A stretch of 47,075 bases of DNA. It comes from Chlorobiota bacterium (lineage in GTDB: Bacteria; Bacteroidota; Bacteroidia; Bacteroidales; F082). The translations under genes were made by a program, and so were the position numbers. Below the pieces are notes generated by a model that saw nothing but the letters and a program-made list of their open reading frames with translations, ran no database searches and was not told where the DNA came from. This document shows, in pieces, positions 8,504 through 16,884 of this stretch. The stretch covers positions 1 to 47,075 of the forward strand of contig JAADIS010000134.1 of NCBI GenBank assembly GCA_013151215.1, written 5' to 3'. Position 1 is the first letter of the stretch, and each line of letters begins with the position of its first letter.

Positions 8504-9118
8504 TTGAAAAAATCGATCCTTATAATTCTTGTAGTTCTGTTTTTAGACCAGGCCCTTAAAGTTTGGATCAAATTACATTTGACCATAGGGGAGGAAATCC
8601 CCATGCTCGGTAATTGGTTTAATTTATATTTTACCGAGAACAACGGAATGGCATTCGGGATGCAGTTTGGCGGCGAATGGGGAAAGTTGTCGCTTAGTAT
8701 TTTTCGTATCCTGGCCATTTCGGCAATATTCGTCTATCTGATAATCCTTGATAAGCGAAAGGCTAACCAAGGTTTGATATTTGCGGTTTCTATGATATTT
8801 GCCGGAGCCCTCGGCAATATAATCGACAGCGTTTTTTATGGTCTTGTTTTTACTCAAAGTTCATATCATACTCTGGCAGAGATGGTGCCATTTGGAACCG
8901 GGTATTCCAGTATTTTACATGGCAAGGTTGTAGATATGCTGTATTTTCCGCTTATTAACCTGCACCAGGCGGATGCCCCGTCGTGGATACCCTCGTTTTT
9001 TTTCGGATACGACGATCACCTGATATTTTTCCGCCCTATATTTAATATTGCCGATTCCGCGATAACAATAGGCGTATCGTGGCTTCTTCTCTTCGAAAGA
9101 AAAAACCTGAAGCTTTAA
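8504..9118 (+). CDS. lspA: Lipoprotein signal peptidase (signal peptidase II)
   Basis: A membrane aspartyl protease that removes signal peptides from prolipoproteins after lipidation. Four hydrophobic segments are visible. Family motifs are FLDQALKVWIK, ENNGMAFGM, GALGNIIDSVFYG, GKVVDMLYFP (first catalytic Asp) and FNIADSAITIG (second catalytic Asp). At about 204 aa it is longer than the E. coli enzyme because of a loop before the first catalytic Asp, as in other Bacteroidota. The start is a TTG (8504), and no ATG or ribosome-binding site offers a better choice. Its substrates in this window include the lipoproteins at 1703, 3292 and 28703. Confidence 0.95.
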   Translation: MKKSILIILVVLFLDQALKVWIKLHLTIGEEIPMLGNWFNLYFTENNGMAFGMQFGGEWGKLSLSIFRILAISAIFVYLIILDKRKANQGLIFAVSMIFAGALGNIIDSVFYGLVFTQSSYHTLAEMVPFGTGYSSILHGKVVDMLYFPLINLHQADAPSWIPSFFFGYDDHLIFFRPIFNIADSAITIGVSWLLLFERKNLKL

Positions 9119-9145
9119 GATCAATAAAATAACGGAATCCCGAAG

Positions 9146-9178
9146 TTTGTTGTTGAATAGTCATTTATTGTATTTTTG
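9146..9178 (+). promoter_or_regulatory. Promoter for the U32 family gene
   Basis: TTTG (9146-9149), 21-base spacer, TATTTTTG (9171-9178). This is a complete Bacteroidota -33/-7 promoter, with its -7 box 23 bases before the start. Confidence 0.7.
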
Positions 9179-9201
9179 TCGCCTAAAACAGCATGTGATT
9201 A

Positions 9202-10458
9202 ATGACTAATTTAAAAAATCCCACCGATGTGGAAATAATGGCTCCGGTAGGGTCATACGAATCCTTGATGGCTGCGATACAAGGCGGGGCAAACTCGGTT
9301 TACTTCGGAATCGGGAAATTGAACATGCGCTCCAAATCGTCGAAGAACTTTACTCTTGACGACCTTAGAAGGATTTCGGGTATTTGTAAAGACAGCAATA
9401 TAAGGACTTATGTTACCCTGAACACTGTTATCTACGACCATGAACTTGAGGAAATGCGTCGAGTCGTGGATGCCGCCAGGGAAAACGAAATAACGGCAAT
9501 CATCGCTTCCGATCAATCGGTGATACAATATGCTTTTTCTCAAGGCGTTGAGATACACATGTCAACACAAACCAATATCACTAATATCGAGGCAGTTAAG
9601 TATTATTCGGCTTTCGCCGATGTTATGGTAACGGCACGGGAACTGGAAATAAAACAAGTAAAAGCTATCACCAATGCCATTGCAGAAGAAGATATCTGTG
9701 GCCCTTCGGGAAAACATGTCCAGATAGAAGTTTTTGCTCACGGAGCCTTATGTATGGCCGTTTCGGGAAAATGTTATCTAAGCCTCGACAATTTAAACTC
9801 ATCGGCTAACCGCGGGGCTTGCTTGCAGCAGTGCCGCAGGAAATACACTGTTACCGACAAAGAAACCGGGATCCGGCTTGATATCGATAATGAATATATC
9901 ATGTCGCCCAAGGATTTGAACACTGTTGCCTTACTTGATAGTATTCTCGATGCTGGCGTAAGGGTGTTAAAGCTTGAGGGGAGAGGTCGTTCCCCCGAAT
10001 ATGTGAAAACAATTGCCTCCGTTTATCGTGAGGCTGTAGATGCATGGTTTGCAGGAGATTACAATCAGGAGAACATTAACAAATGGAACCTAAGGCTGTC
10101 GAAGGTATATAACCGCGGTTTCTGGGATGGATATTATATGGGTCGCACATTTGGGGAATGGACGGAGGATTACGGAAATCAGGCAACTGAGAAGAAAGTC
10201 TATATAGGAAAGGTAACTAATTATTTTGGCAAGATCGGGGTTGCTGAGGTAAAAATGGAATCGCACGACCTGAAAGTTGGGGAAGAAATAAAAATTATTG
10301 GCGAAACAACAGGCGTTTACGAAAGTGTTATCGACGAAGTCCGGCTCGACCGTAACCCGGTGGCTGAAGTTGTCAAGGGTGATTTATGCTCAATACCAAC
10401 CAAACAAATAGTGCGTAGGGGCGACAAACTGTATAAAGTTGTAAAAACCAAGGGTTAA
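9202..10458 (+). CDS. Peptidase U32 family protein (TrhP/RlhA-like)
   Basis: A 418-aa member of the U32 family. The N-terminal barrel has the family opening EIMAPVGSYESLMAAIQGGA, then VYFGIGKLNMRS and EIHMSTQTNITN. The conserved Cys cluster follows (ALCMAVSGKCYLS, RGACLQQCRRKY), then the signature segment ending in LKLEGRGRSPEYV. A C-terminal beta-barrel domain follows at about residue 330. Well-studied members (TrhP, RlhA) are not proteases but take part in Fe-S dependent RNA hydroxylation, making 5-hydroxyuridine in tRNA or 5-hydroxycytidine in rRNA. Which RNA this one acts on cannot be told. It has its own promoter. Confidence 0.88.
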   Translation: MTNLKNPTDVEIMAPVGSYESLMAAIQGGANSVYFGIGKLNMRSKSSKNFTLDDLRRISGICKDSNIRTYVTLNTVIYDHELEEMRRVVDAARENEITAIIASDQSVIQYAFSQGVEIHMSTQTNITNIEAVKYYSAFADVMVTARELEIKQVKAITNAIAEEDICGPSGKHVQIEVFAHGALCMAVSGKCYLSLDNLNSSANRGACLQQCRRKYTVTDKETGIRLDIDNEYIMSPKDLNTVALLDSILDAGVRVLKLEGRGRSPEYVKTIASVYREAVDAWFAGDYNQENINKWNLRLSKVYNRGFWDGYYMGRTFGEWTEDYGNQATEKKVYIGKVTNYFGKIGVAEVKMESHDLKVGEEIKIIGETTGVYESVIDEVRLDRNPVAEVVKGDLCSIPTKQIVRRGDKLYKVVKTKG

Positions 10459-10477
10459 GCTTGAAAGTGACGATAGC

Positions 10478-10509
10478 TTGCATTTGTTTTAATTAGTTGT
10501 TTACATTTG
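10478..10509 (+). promoter_or_regulatory. Promoter for the TerC gene
   Basis: TTG (10478-10480), 21-base spacer, TACATTTG (10502-10509), 28 bases before the ATG at 10538. Confidence 0.6.
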
Positions 10510-10537
10510 GCTCTTCAAAAAAAAATTGTTATTCGAG

Positions 10538-11584
10538 ATGCATACTCACGAATTGTTGATACTGTGCGGGTTTATTTTGCTTATAGCCATAATGTTGGCC
10601 TTCGATATTGGTATTTTCAATAAGAAGAACCATGAGGTGAAGTTTAGGGAAGCATTTGGATTTACGCTATTGTGGGTTAGCATTGCGTTGATTTTCTGGG
10701 GCGTAATATATTTTTACGGGCATTTGCTTCATGGAATCAGCGACATGGGTCGTTTAAGGGAAATAGTTGCCGCCTACAATCACCAAATTGATATAGTTGA
10801 AGGCAACTTTGATAAATCCATTGCTTTATACAGACGTAACCTGGGCTTGGAATTCCTTACCGGTTATATTATAGAGTACTCATTATCAATAGATAACATT
10901 TTTGTCATCCTAATGATTTTCATCTCCTTCGGTGTCGAGAAGAGATTTTATCATAAAGTTTTGTTTTGGGGGATCATAGGTGCTATATTGATGCGTTTCC
11001 TTTTTATTTTCATTAGTGCCGCCTTGATTCAGCAATTTAGCTGGGTATTTTATTTTTTTGGGGCATTGTTGATATTTACCGCGACAAAGCTCTTCCTTGA
11101 GAGAAACAAACCCGACTCCATAGACACCGAAAATCATTTTATCGTAAAGTTTGCCGGCAGGTTCCTCAGAGTTGACAAAGAAGATAAGAGCGGTAGGTTC
11201 ATTTACAGGAAAAACGGAAAAACATTTGTTACAAGTTTGTTTATTATCTTATTGGTGATAGAGTTCTCCGATGTGATTTTTGCCGTTGATTCGGTGCCGG
11301 CGATATTTTCTGTCACAAAGGACCCTTTTATAGTTTATTTTTCAAATATCTTTGCCATTATCGGCCTTAGGTCCTTGTTCTTCCTGCTGGCAAGTATTAT
11401 CGATAAATTCAGGTTTTTAAAAGTAGGCTTGTCGCTATTGCTTGCTTTTATCGGCTTGAAAATGCTGCTGCATAGCTACATCGGGATTTCTACCATGAAC
11501 TCCTTATTGATTGTTTTGGTAATATTGTTCTCGAGTATTGTTTTTTCGGTAATTATACCGGAAAAAAAAATTGCCGGGAAATAA
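10538..11584 (+). CDS. TerC family integral membrane protein
   Basis: About 348 aa with roughly nine hydrophobic helices. The TerC/Alx signature is present: LAFDIGIFN near the N-terminus, EYSLSIDNIFVILMIF, and ILLVIEFSDVIFAVDSVPAIF with conserved acidic residues inside the membrane. The family is linked to metal (manganese) export and tellurite resistance, and helps metallate exported enzymes in some bacteria. The substrate here is not known. The ATG at 10538 is chosen over a TTG four codons upstream. The last codons are embedded in the terminator of the opposing nfu-mrp operon. Confidence 0.88.
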   Translation: MHTHELLILCGFILLIAIMLAFDIGIFNKKNHEVKFREAFGFTLLWVSIALIFWGVIYFYGHLLHGISDMGRLREIVAAYNHQIDIVEGNFDKSIALYRRNLGLEFLTGYIIEYSLSIDNIFVILMIFISFGVEKRFYHKVLFWGIIGAILMRFLFIFISAALIQQFSWVFYFFGALLIFTATKLFLERNKPDSIDTENHFIVKFAGRFLRVDKEDKSGRFIYRKNGKTFVTSLFIILLVIEFSDVIFAVDSVPAIFSVTKDPFIVYFSNIFAIIGLRSLFFLLASIIDKFRFLKVGLSLLLAFIGLKMLLHSYIGISTMNSLLIVLVILFSSIVFSVIIPEKKIAGK

Positions 11585-11595
11585 TTCCCCGGCAA
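11562..11595 (-). terminator. Terminator of the mrp-nfu operon, nested in the TerC coding end
   Basis: Minus-strand stem TTGCCGGG/CCCGGCAA (11595-11588 with 11578-11571), then a run of nine T. The stem and T-run lie within the last codons and stop of the opposing TerC gene. On the plus strand the same hairpin lacks a T-run. Confidence 0.75.
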
Positions 11596-11617
11596 TAATA
11601 TCTATAATTGAAACCCA

Positions 11618-11863
11618 CTAAACATTTATCGCAACTACTTCTTTAATTTCAGGGAGAACTTTTTTCAATGTGGCTTCAACGCCATTTTTGAGGGTCATGG
11701 TGCTGAAGGCACATGATCCGCATGCACCGGTAAGCTCTACATTGACAACGTAGTCGTCAGTAATATCAATAAGTTTCAGGTCGCCGCCATCTTGTTGTAG
11801 GTAGGGGCGCACCTGGTTGAGTACGTTTTCGACTTTAGTGTGTAATTCTTCTTTACTTGACAT
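11618..11863 (-). CDS. NifU-like (Nfu) iron-sulfur carrier
   Basis: An 81-aa stand-alone Nfu domain with the cluster-binding CGSC (Cys48, Cys51) preceded by LQQDGGDLKLI. Nfu proteins dimerise through this motif, hold a 4Fe-4S cluster and pass it to client enzymes. It lies 18 bases after mrp on the same strand. The pairing with another cluster-carrier family suggests a joint role in Fe-S delivery, for example to QueG or the U32 protein in this window (inference). Confidence 0.92.
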   Translation of the reverse strand: MSSKEELHTKVENVLNQVRPYLQQDGGDLKLIDITDDYVVNVELTGACGSCAFSTMTLKNGVEATLKKVLPEIKEVVAINV

Positions 11864-11881
11864 AGTATTATTAGTTTTGAA

Positions 11882-12922
11882 TTAATTAACGCTTTCAATT
11901 ACTTTGGCGGCTAAGTCGGCGAACGCCCGGCTAACAACATTGTCATTCGATAAAGAGATAGGCTTCCCATTATCGCCGGTTTCCCTAACTTTCGCTACCA
12001 TCGGTATTTGCCCGATAATAGGGACTTTGAGTTCTTTTGCAAGATCATCGCTGGAACCTTTCCCGAAAATATAATATTTCTTCTCCGGCATATCATCGGG
12101 AATGAAGTAAGACATATTTTCGACTATTCCCAGGATTGGGATTTCGAGTTTGTCCTGACGGTACATCATTGCGGCACGCCGGACATCTGCAACGGCTATT
12201 TTTTGTGGAGTTGTAACAAGCACTGCTCCTTTTATTTTATAGCTCTGCGCAAGTGTTAGCTGTATGTCGCCGGTTCCGGGAGGCATGTCTATGACGAGAA
12301 AATCAAGATTTCCCCATTCGGCGTCGGTCATTAGCTGGTTAAAGGCATTATTGATCATCGATCCGCGCCACATCAAGGCTTGGTCGGCTTTGACAAAAAA
12401 CCCCAAGGAGAGTATTTTAACTCCGTGATTTTCTATAGGGATCATCTTTGGTTTGCCTTCTCTTTCAATAACTCCGGGCTGACCGTCTTCAACACCGAAC
12501 ATTATAGGTACCGAAGGCCCCATGATATCTGCGTCCAGAATGCCCACATCATGCCCGGCCTTGGCAAGCGAAACCGCGAGATTTGCTGCAACGGTGGATT
12601 TGCCTACTCCGCCTTTTCCTGATATAATGGCGATGATGTTCTTTACCCCCGACAAGGGGCCTATCCCCAAATCCTTTTCCGAAATGGGTTTTATGGTTAT
12701 GACTAAGTCGTTGGCTATTTCTGCTTTCAATGTCTTGTCGATGGAATTGCTTACAATTCCTACCGCAGGATCGTCAAGCTTCGGAAAAACAACGACTATC
12801 TTTACCTCATTGCCGTTTATCTCAATATCGTGGATCATTCCAAGGTCAACGATATTATTGGCTTTTGCAAAAAATATAACCTGTTTTAAAGCAGTTGTTA
12901 TTTGCTCTTTGCTAACTGACAT
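11882..12922 (-). CDS. mrp: Mrp/NBP35-family P-loop ATPase (ApbC)
   Basis: A 346-aa protein. The N-terminal MIP18/DUF59 domain (residues about 1-80) precedes a deviant Walker A ATPase (SGKGGVGKSTVAANLA), DADIMGPSVP, VIDMPPGTGD and VENMSYF. The family carries and transfers Fe-S clusters. The CxxC that usually follows the VENMS segment is absent: the sequence reads IPDDMPEKKYYIFGKG. That gap is also typical of Bacteroidota homologues, so it is not a local defect. First gene of an operon with nfu, with a full -33/-7 promoter. Confidence 0.92.
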   Translation of the reverse strand: MSVSKEQITTALKQVIFFAKANNIVDLGMIHDIEINGNEVKIVVVFPKLDDPAVGIVSNSIDKTLKAEIANDLVITIKPISEKDLGIGPLSGVKNIIAIISGKGGVGKSTVAANLAVSLAKAGHDVGILDADIMGPSVPIMFGVEDGQPGVIEREGKPKMIPIENHGVKILSLGFFVKADQALMWRGSMINNAFNQLMTDAEWGNLDFLVIDMPPGTGDIQLTLAQSYKIKGAVLVTTPQKIAVADVRRAAMMYRQDKLEIPILGIVENMSYFIPDDMPEKKYYIFGKGSSDDLAKELKVPIIGQIPMVAKVRETGDNGKPISLSNDNVVSRAFADLAAKVIESVN

Positions 12923-12972
12923 TATTATTTATTTTAATTTAGACTAAATTGTAATAGTAATTATTTATGCAG

Positions 12973-13005
12973 CAAATTTAGACATTTATTCAATAGTATA
13001 TCAAA
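12973..13005 (-). promoter_or_regulatory. Promoter for the mrp-nfu operon
   Basis: Minus-strand TTTG (13005-13002), 21-base spacer, TAAATTTG (12980-12973), 50 bases before the mrp ATG at 12922. Confidence 0.65.
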
Positions 13006-13082
13006 ATTTCCTTATTTATAAAGAGCTATAAATTACTTTGGTTTTTTGTTTTTTATTTTGCCGATACTCAAGAACGATGCAG

Positions 13083-13412
13083 CTAAACGAGTTCGGTTGA
13101 TGGATCCCAGAAAACTTCCTCAAAGTTTTGAATTTCATCGTCAATTATTGCAACACCTTCTGATTCAAGGAGCTCGCACATAGTGTCCGACCCGCCGAAA
13201 TGCCTCTTGCCGCTCAGCAAGCCACTGCTGTTCACCACTCTGTGGGCGGGTATGCTTTCGATATTGCTTTTTGAGGCATTCATTGCCCAGCCCACCATGC
13301 GTGCCGACCCCCTGCTCCCAAGATAGTTTGCTATGGCTCCATAAGAGCTGACCCTTCCATAAGGAATTTGTTTGGTCACTTCATATACTCTTTCAAAAAA
13401 ACCCTTCCCCAT
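13083..13412 (-). CDS. Alkyltransferase-like protein (ATL), catalytic Cys replaced by Ala
   Basis: A 109-aa protein built like the C-terminal domain of O6-alkylguanine-DNA alkyltransferases (YGRVSSYGAIANYLG with the helix-turn-helix, SARMVGWAMNAS). The active-site PCHRV reads IPAHRVV, so the alkyl-accepting Cys is Ala56. It therefore cannot repair by direct transfer. ATL proteins instead bind O6-alkylguanine tightly and pass the lesion to nucleotide excision repair. The gene begins one base after the trmB stop, and its expression depends on the HU-SPOR/trmB operon. Confidence 0.88.
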   Translation of the reverse strand: MGKGFFERVYEVTKQIPYGRVSSYGAIANYLGSRGSARMVGWAMNASKSNIESIPAHRVVNSSGLLSGKRHFGGSDTMCELLESEGVAIIDDEIQNFEEVFWDPSTELV

Positions 13413-13413
13413 T

Positions 13414-14103
13414 TTACTGCTTTTTATAAACTTCAGGGTTGAGCTTGAATTTCAGGTACTTGATTTTTGTTCCGTATTCAAGCCATTTTTGCTCATAGAA
13501 TGTTTGTATCGAACCTGCTTCATTGGTGATTCCTTCGCCATAAACATCGTAGGACTTAAATAGAATTTTGTGCTGATACTCTTCAATTGTGTCCAAGGTA
13601 GATTCAAAAACAATAATATTGTCCGTTTTTAGATTGATAATCAGGTCTTTCTTGCAAAAACGCATATATCGTCCAATAAATTCCGGCGACGTCAATCGTT
13701 TTTTTGCTTTGGTGTCCCTGGCGTGCGGGTCGGGGAATGTGACCCAAATTTCCGAGACTTCATTTTTGCCAAAAAACAAATCGACGAGATTGATCCTGCT
13801 GCGAATAAAGGCAACATTGTCGAGGGATTTCTCTTTGGCGGTCTTTAAGCCTTTCCACAAACGGGCTCCTTTTATGTCTATCCCGATAAAGTTCTTGTTA
13901 GGATATAATTCGGCCAGGCCAATGGTGTATTCCCCTTTTCCGCATCCCAATTCCAGGACTATATCGTTATCGTTCCTAAAATATTCCCTTGCCCACTTTC
14001 CTTTGAGCGCAATCCCGTTCACGGCATCCTCATAAGAAAACTGAAAAAGATTGTCGAATGTCAGGTTATCGGCAAACTTCCGAAGTTTGTTCTTTTGTCC
14101 CAC
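13414..14103 (-). CDS. trmB: tRNA (guanine-N7-)-methyltransferase
   Basis: A 229-aa class I methyltransferase that puts the methyl group on G46 of tRNA. Motifs are VLELGCGKGEYT (SAM-binding motif I), FIGIDIKGARLWKG (motif II), EIWVTFPDPHARDTKAKKRL (the catalytic TFPDPxxKxxHxKRR-type stretch) and LTSPEFIGRYM. It lies 15 bases after the HU-SPOR gene and one base before the ATL gene. Confidence 0.93.
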   Translation of the reverse strand: MGQKNKLRKFADNLTFDNLFQFSYEDAVNGIALKGKWAREYFRNDNDIVLELGCGKGEYTIGLAELYPNKNFIGIDIKGARLWKGLKTAKEKSLDNVAFIRSRINLVDLFFGKNEVSEIWVTFPDPHARDTKAKKRLTSPEFIGRYMRFCKKDLIINLKTDNIIVFESTLDTIEEYQHKILFKSYDVYGEGITNEAGSIQTFYEQKWLEYGTKIKYLKFKLNPEVYKKQ

Positions 14104-14118
14104 TTCTTAAAAATTAAG

Positions 14119-15447
14119 TTATTTATGGAGCAACCATGCCTGCGAATTGGATTCTTCCCTAATGGCTAATAATTGAAGATTTGCTTCTTCCGGGGAGTTG
14201 AAGCCCATATAGGCCACCCTGAACATCCCCCTCGAATTCGTATCGGCAACGAGAGCGTCAAACCCTTTGCTTTTCAATTCGTTAACAAGCCGCTCGGCAT
14301 TTCGCCTGTTTCCGAATGATCCTGCGATTATGAAATAGCTGTCAGTTATAGTTTCAGGATAATCATTAACTGAATTAAGCTTGGGGATTTCTTCGGCTAT
14401 CGGTTGCGGCTCTTCGTCCGGAACAATTGTTTCGTCCGCGCTATTGGCTGTCTCATTATCATGATAGTACTTGTCCTGAGGTTCATCGGCAATACTGTTG
14501 TTTAACGCAGCCTGGCCTTTCTCGTATGCAGTTGCCGGCATGCCGTCGTCGGCATTGATATTATTATCAGCACTTTTTATTTCTACCAGTTTTTTCTCTT
14601 CATCATTTATTGCCTTCTTTACGATTTTGTCGTCCGTTTTTTGGGATGCAAGATCAATCAGCCAACCTGCATTGCTAACATTAAGCTTTTCAAGATGCAT
14701 TAGTCCGGCATTAGCCGAAAGGTAATCGTTAGGATGGTTGTATAAAAATGGCACGATGTGTTTGTTTGCGTTCCAATAATACAACATGGCATCGCGCCTG
14801 TTGAAAATATAATATGAGCTCATGGCAAATAAGATCACAAAGACAAAAAGCAGTTGTTGCTTGACTTTTGATGGTTTCGAACGACCATGTATCTGGATAT
14901 TGTTTGATGACTCGGACGGAATCCTTTTATCTTTTCTTTTTGTTTGCGAATGTGTCCTTGATGAAGGTTTGGAGTCTTTTGACGAAGATTTGCTGAAGGC
15001 TTCCTTTATCTTATCCTCGTCCGATGGTCTTCGTATCGCCGGTGAGATAAAGCTTGTCAAGCCGAATGACTCGGCATTATAGTTTATTGTATTATCCTGT
15101 TTGAAGACGATGTTTTTATTTACGTCCCTGAATATATATCCAATATTGCTAAAATTTATCCTTTTGCCGCTTGTAAGGGCATTATGGCAAAGCAAGACGA
15201 ATTTATCTACGCGCACCTTGGCTTGTTTATAGGGGATTTGTTCGTTCCTTGCAACATAATTAACCAGCAGACCGTCATTTGCATTGAGGTGGATGTTAAA
15301 ATGTATATCCTTGAACGGAGGCTTGAACTGATGTGTGGCCTTATTTATTGTCGCACTGGTCTGGCTTGAGATAAAACCGCCAAGGCCGGGGATTACAACG
15401 CATTCGTAATCGTAAATTAAGTCGCTTATGTATTTCGCAATCTTCAT
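14119..15447 (-). CDS. HU-CCDC81 and SPOR domain protein
   Basis: A 442-aa protein with three parts. An N-terminal HU/IHF-like domain of the CCDC81 type (opening ISDLIYDYECVVIPGLGGFI) comes first. A basic, Ser-rich linker and one membrane segment follow (QQLLFVFVILFAMSSYYIF, about residue 195-215). An acidic stretch leads to a C-terminal SPOR domain (SYFIIAGSFGNRRNAERLVN), which binds denuded peptidoglycan at the septum. With DNA-binding-like and cell-wall-binding ends on opposite sides of the membrane, it may link envelope and cytoplasm at the division site. This architecture is common in Bacteroidota but little studied. It begins four bases or so after the predicted transcript start. Confidence 0.85.
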   Translation of the reverse strand: MKIAKYISDLIYDYECVVIPGLGGFISSQTSATINKATHQFKPPFKDIHFNIHLNANDGLLVNYVARNEQIPYKQAKVRVDKFVLLCHNALTSGKRINFSNIGYIFRDVNKNIVFKQDNTINYNAESFGLTSFISPAIRRPSDEDKIKEAFSKSSSKDSKPSSRTHSQTKRKDKRIPSESSNNIQIHGRSKPSKVKQQLLFVFVILFAMSSYYIFNRRDAMLYYWNANKHIVPFLYNHPNDYLSANAGLMHLEKLNVSNAGWLIDLASQKTDDKIVKKAINDEEKKLVEIKSADNNINADDGMPATAYEKGQAALNNSIADEPQDKYYHDNETANSADETIVPDEEPQPIAEEIPKLNSVNDYPETITDSYFIIAGSFGNRRNAERLVNELKSKGFDALVADTNSRGMFRVAYMGFNSPEEANLQLLAIREESNSQAWLLHK

Positions 15448-15457
15448 TAATGATGGT

Positions 15458-15465
15458 CAAAATTA
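15458..15465 (-). promoter_or_regulatory. -7 box for the HU-SPOR/trmB/ATL operon
   Basis: Minus-strand TAATTTTG ends ten bases before the ATG at 15447, so the leader would be very short. No clear -33 box. Confidence 0.45.
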
Positions 15466-15500
15466 TTAACTGGCTAAAGTAATGACTTACTATATTATTT

Positions 15501-16250
15501 TCAACTTTTGTTGATAAGTTTTCGGAGGTCTTCCGGGCTGTCTATGCCAATTGTCTCTGTTTCAGTAATATCGGCCTTGATTTGATATCCGTTCTCCAGC
15601 CAGCGCAGTTGTTCCAGGTTTTCGGTTTCCTCCAGTTTTGATGGAGTTAGCTGGTTGATCTCGTCAAAAACTTCCGGTTTAAATCCATAAATGCCGATGT
15701 GCTTATAATAATCGCAGTTTTCAGCCCATCCGTCTTCATCTATATTTCTGTTGAATGGAATAGGGTTCCTGCTAAAATAAAGCACGTTTTTGTGTAAGCC
15801 GAAAACAAGTTTTACCACGTTTGGGTTGAACAATTCGTCGGTGGCGATAATTTTTTTTGCCAAAGTGGCTATTTGAGTGTTCTTCTTCGATATGAGACTG
15901 CAAAGCATGGCAATCTGCGAAGGTTCGATAAATGGTTCGTCGCCCTGTATGTTTACAACCGCATCGTAAAAACCGGGTTTTTCGGAATCAAGTTTCTTGT
16001 AAACCTCGAAACAGCGCGATGTGCCGTTGGGGTGCTCAGCGGATGTGGACATGACCTCGCCCCCAAAATTGATAACGGCATCAACGATTCTGTCGTCGTC
16101 GGTTGCCACGACGGTCTTGCTGATGCTTTTTGATTTCGACACTTGTTCATAAACCCTTTGTATCATGCTTTTGCCATTGATCAAAGCAAGGGGCTTGCCC
16201 GGGAATCGGCTTGAGGCATAGCGTGCCGGAATTATACCAAGTATGTTCAT
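15501..16250 (-). CDS. kdsB: CMP-Kdo synthetase (3-deoxy-manno-octulosonate cytidylyltransferase)
   Basis: A 249-aa enzyme that activates Kdo with CTP for lipid A-core assembly. The signature opening is GIIPARYASSRFPGKPLA. It is followed by VVATDDDRI, the nucleotide-binding VVNIQGDEPFI, YFSRNPIPFNR, YKHIGIYGF and LEETENLEQLRWLENG. The ATG at 16250 is preferred; a GTG at 16253 directly abuts the stop of the kinase gene. It is the last gene of the GH3/kinase/kdsB operon. Confidence 0.96.
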   Translation of the reverse strand: MNILGIIPARYASSRFPGKPLALINGKSMIQRVYEQVSKSKSISKTVVATDDDRIVDAVINFGGEVMSTSAEHPNGTSRCFEVYKKLDSEKPGFYDAVVNIQGDEPFIEPSQIAMLCSLISKKNTQIATLAKKIIATDELFNPNVVKLVFGLHKNVLYFSRNPIPFNRNIDEDGWAENCDYYKHIGIYGFKPEVFDEINQLTPSKLEETENLEQLRWLENGYQIKADITETETIGIDSPEDLRKLINKS

Positions 16251-16253
16251 CAC

Positions 16254-16865
16254 CTAAAACAAACCGTTTATTTCGCCATTGACCTTGTCGATGACCTTGC
16301 TCAGGTCCTCAGGTTTGTTGAAGTCCATGTTATCGACGTCCATAATAAGCAAATTGCCCTGTTTATACGAACTGACCCAGTTTTCGTATCTCTCGTTCAG
16401 CAGCTTGAGATAGTCCAGGCGTATGGATTCCTCATAATCGCGTCCGCGTGTCTGTATTTGCGATACCAGTGTTGGCACGCTGGCCCTCAGGTATATAAGC
16501 AGGTCGGGAGCTTGAATGAACGAGCTCATGAGCTCGAATAAGGAACTATAATTCTCGAAATCCCTTGTTGACATCAAGTTCATTGAGTGCAGGTTGGGCG
16601 CAAAGATATATGCGTCCTCATATATTGTCCTGTCCTGTATAATATTTTTCCCGCTTCTTCTTATGTCGATAACCTGGCGGAAACGCGAGTTCAGGAAATA
16701 CACTTGTAGGTTGAAGCTCCACCTTTGCATGTCTTCGTAAAAACTATGCAAATAAGGGTTGTTCTCAACATCCTCATAATGGGGTTTCCAATTAAAATGT
16801 TTGGAAAGCAGTTTCGTGAGCGTAGTTTTTCCCGATCCGATGTTTCCTGCTACTGCAATATGCAT
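16254..16865 (-). CDS. Deoxynucleoside kinase
   Basis: A 203-aa member of the dNK/dGK family, which phosphorylates deoxyribonucleosides for salvage. The P-loop is GNIGSGKTTLTK. The ERS/DRS-like motif is IIQDRTIYEDAYIF, with the substrate-site Glu in HYEDVENNPYL. The lid Arg cluster is QTRGRDYEESIRLDYL. Substrate preference cannot be read from the sequence. Its stop is adjacent to the kdsB start, and it begins 19 bases after the GH3 gene. Confidence 0.92.
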   Translation of the reverse strand: MHIAVAGNIGSGKTTLTKLLSKHFNWKPHYEDVENNPYLHSFYEDMQRWSFNLQVYFLNSRFRQVIDIRRSGKNIIQDRTIYEDAYIFAPNLHSMNLMSTRDFENYSSLFELMSSFIQAPDLLIYLRASVPTLVSQIQTRGRDYEESIRLDYLKLLNERYENWVSSYKQGNLLIMDVDNMDFNKPEDLSKVIDKVNGEINGLF

Positions 16866-16884
16866 AATGGCTGTTTTTTAATTA

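Noticed and set aside
12522-12947. A 141-codon frame on the plus strand over mrp
   Set aside because: It lies wholly antisense to a clear Mrp gene and shows no recognisable domain.
13589-14035. A 148-codon plus-strand frame inside trmB
   Set aside because: Antisense shadow of a complete TrmB with all motifs.
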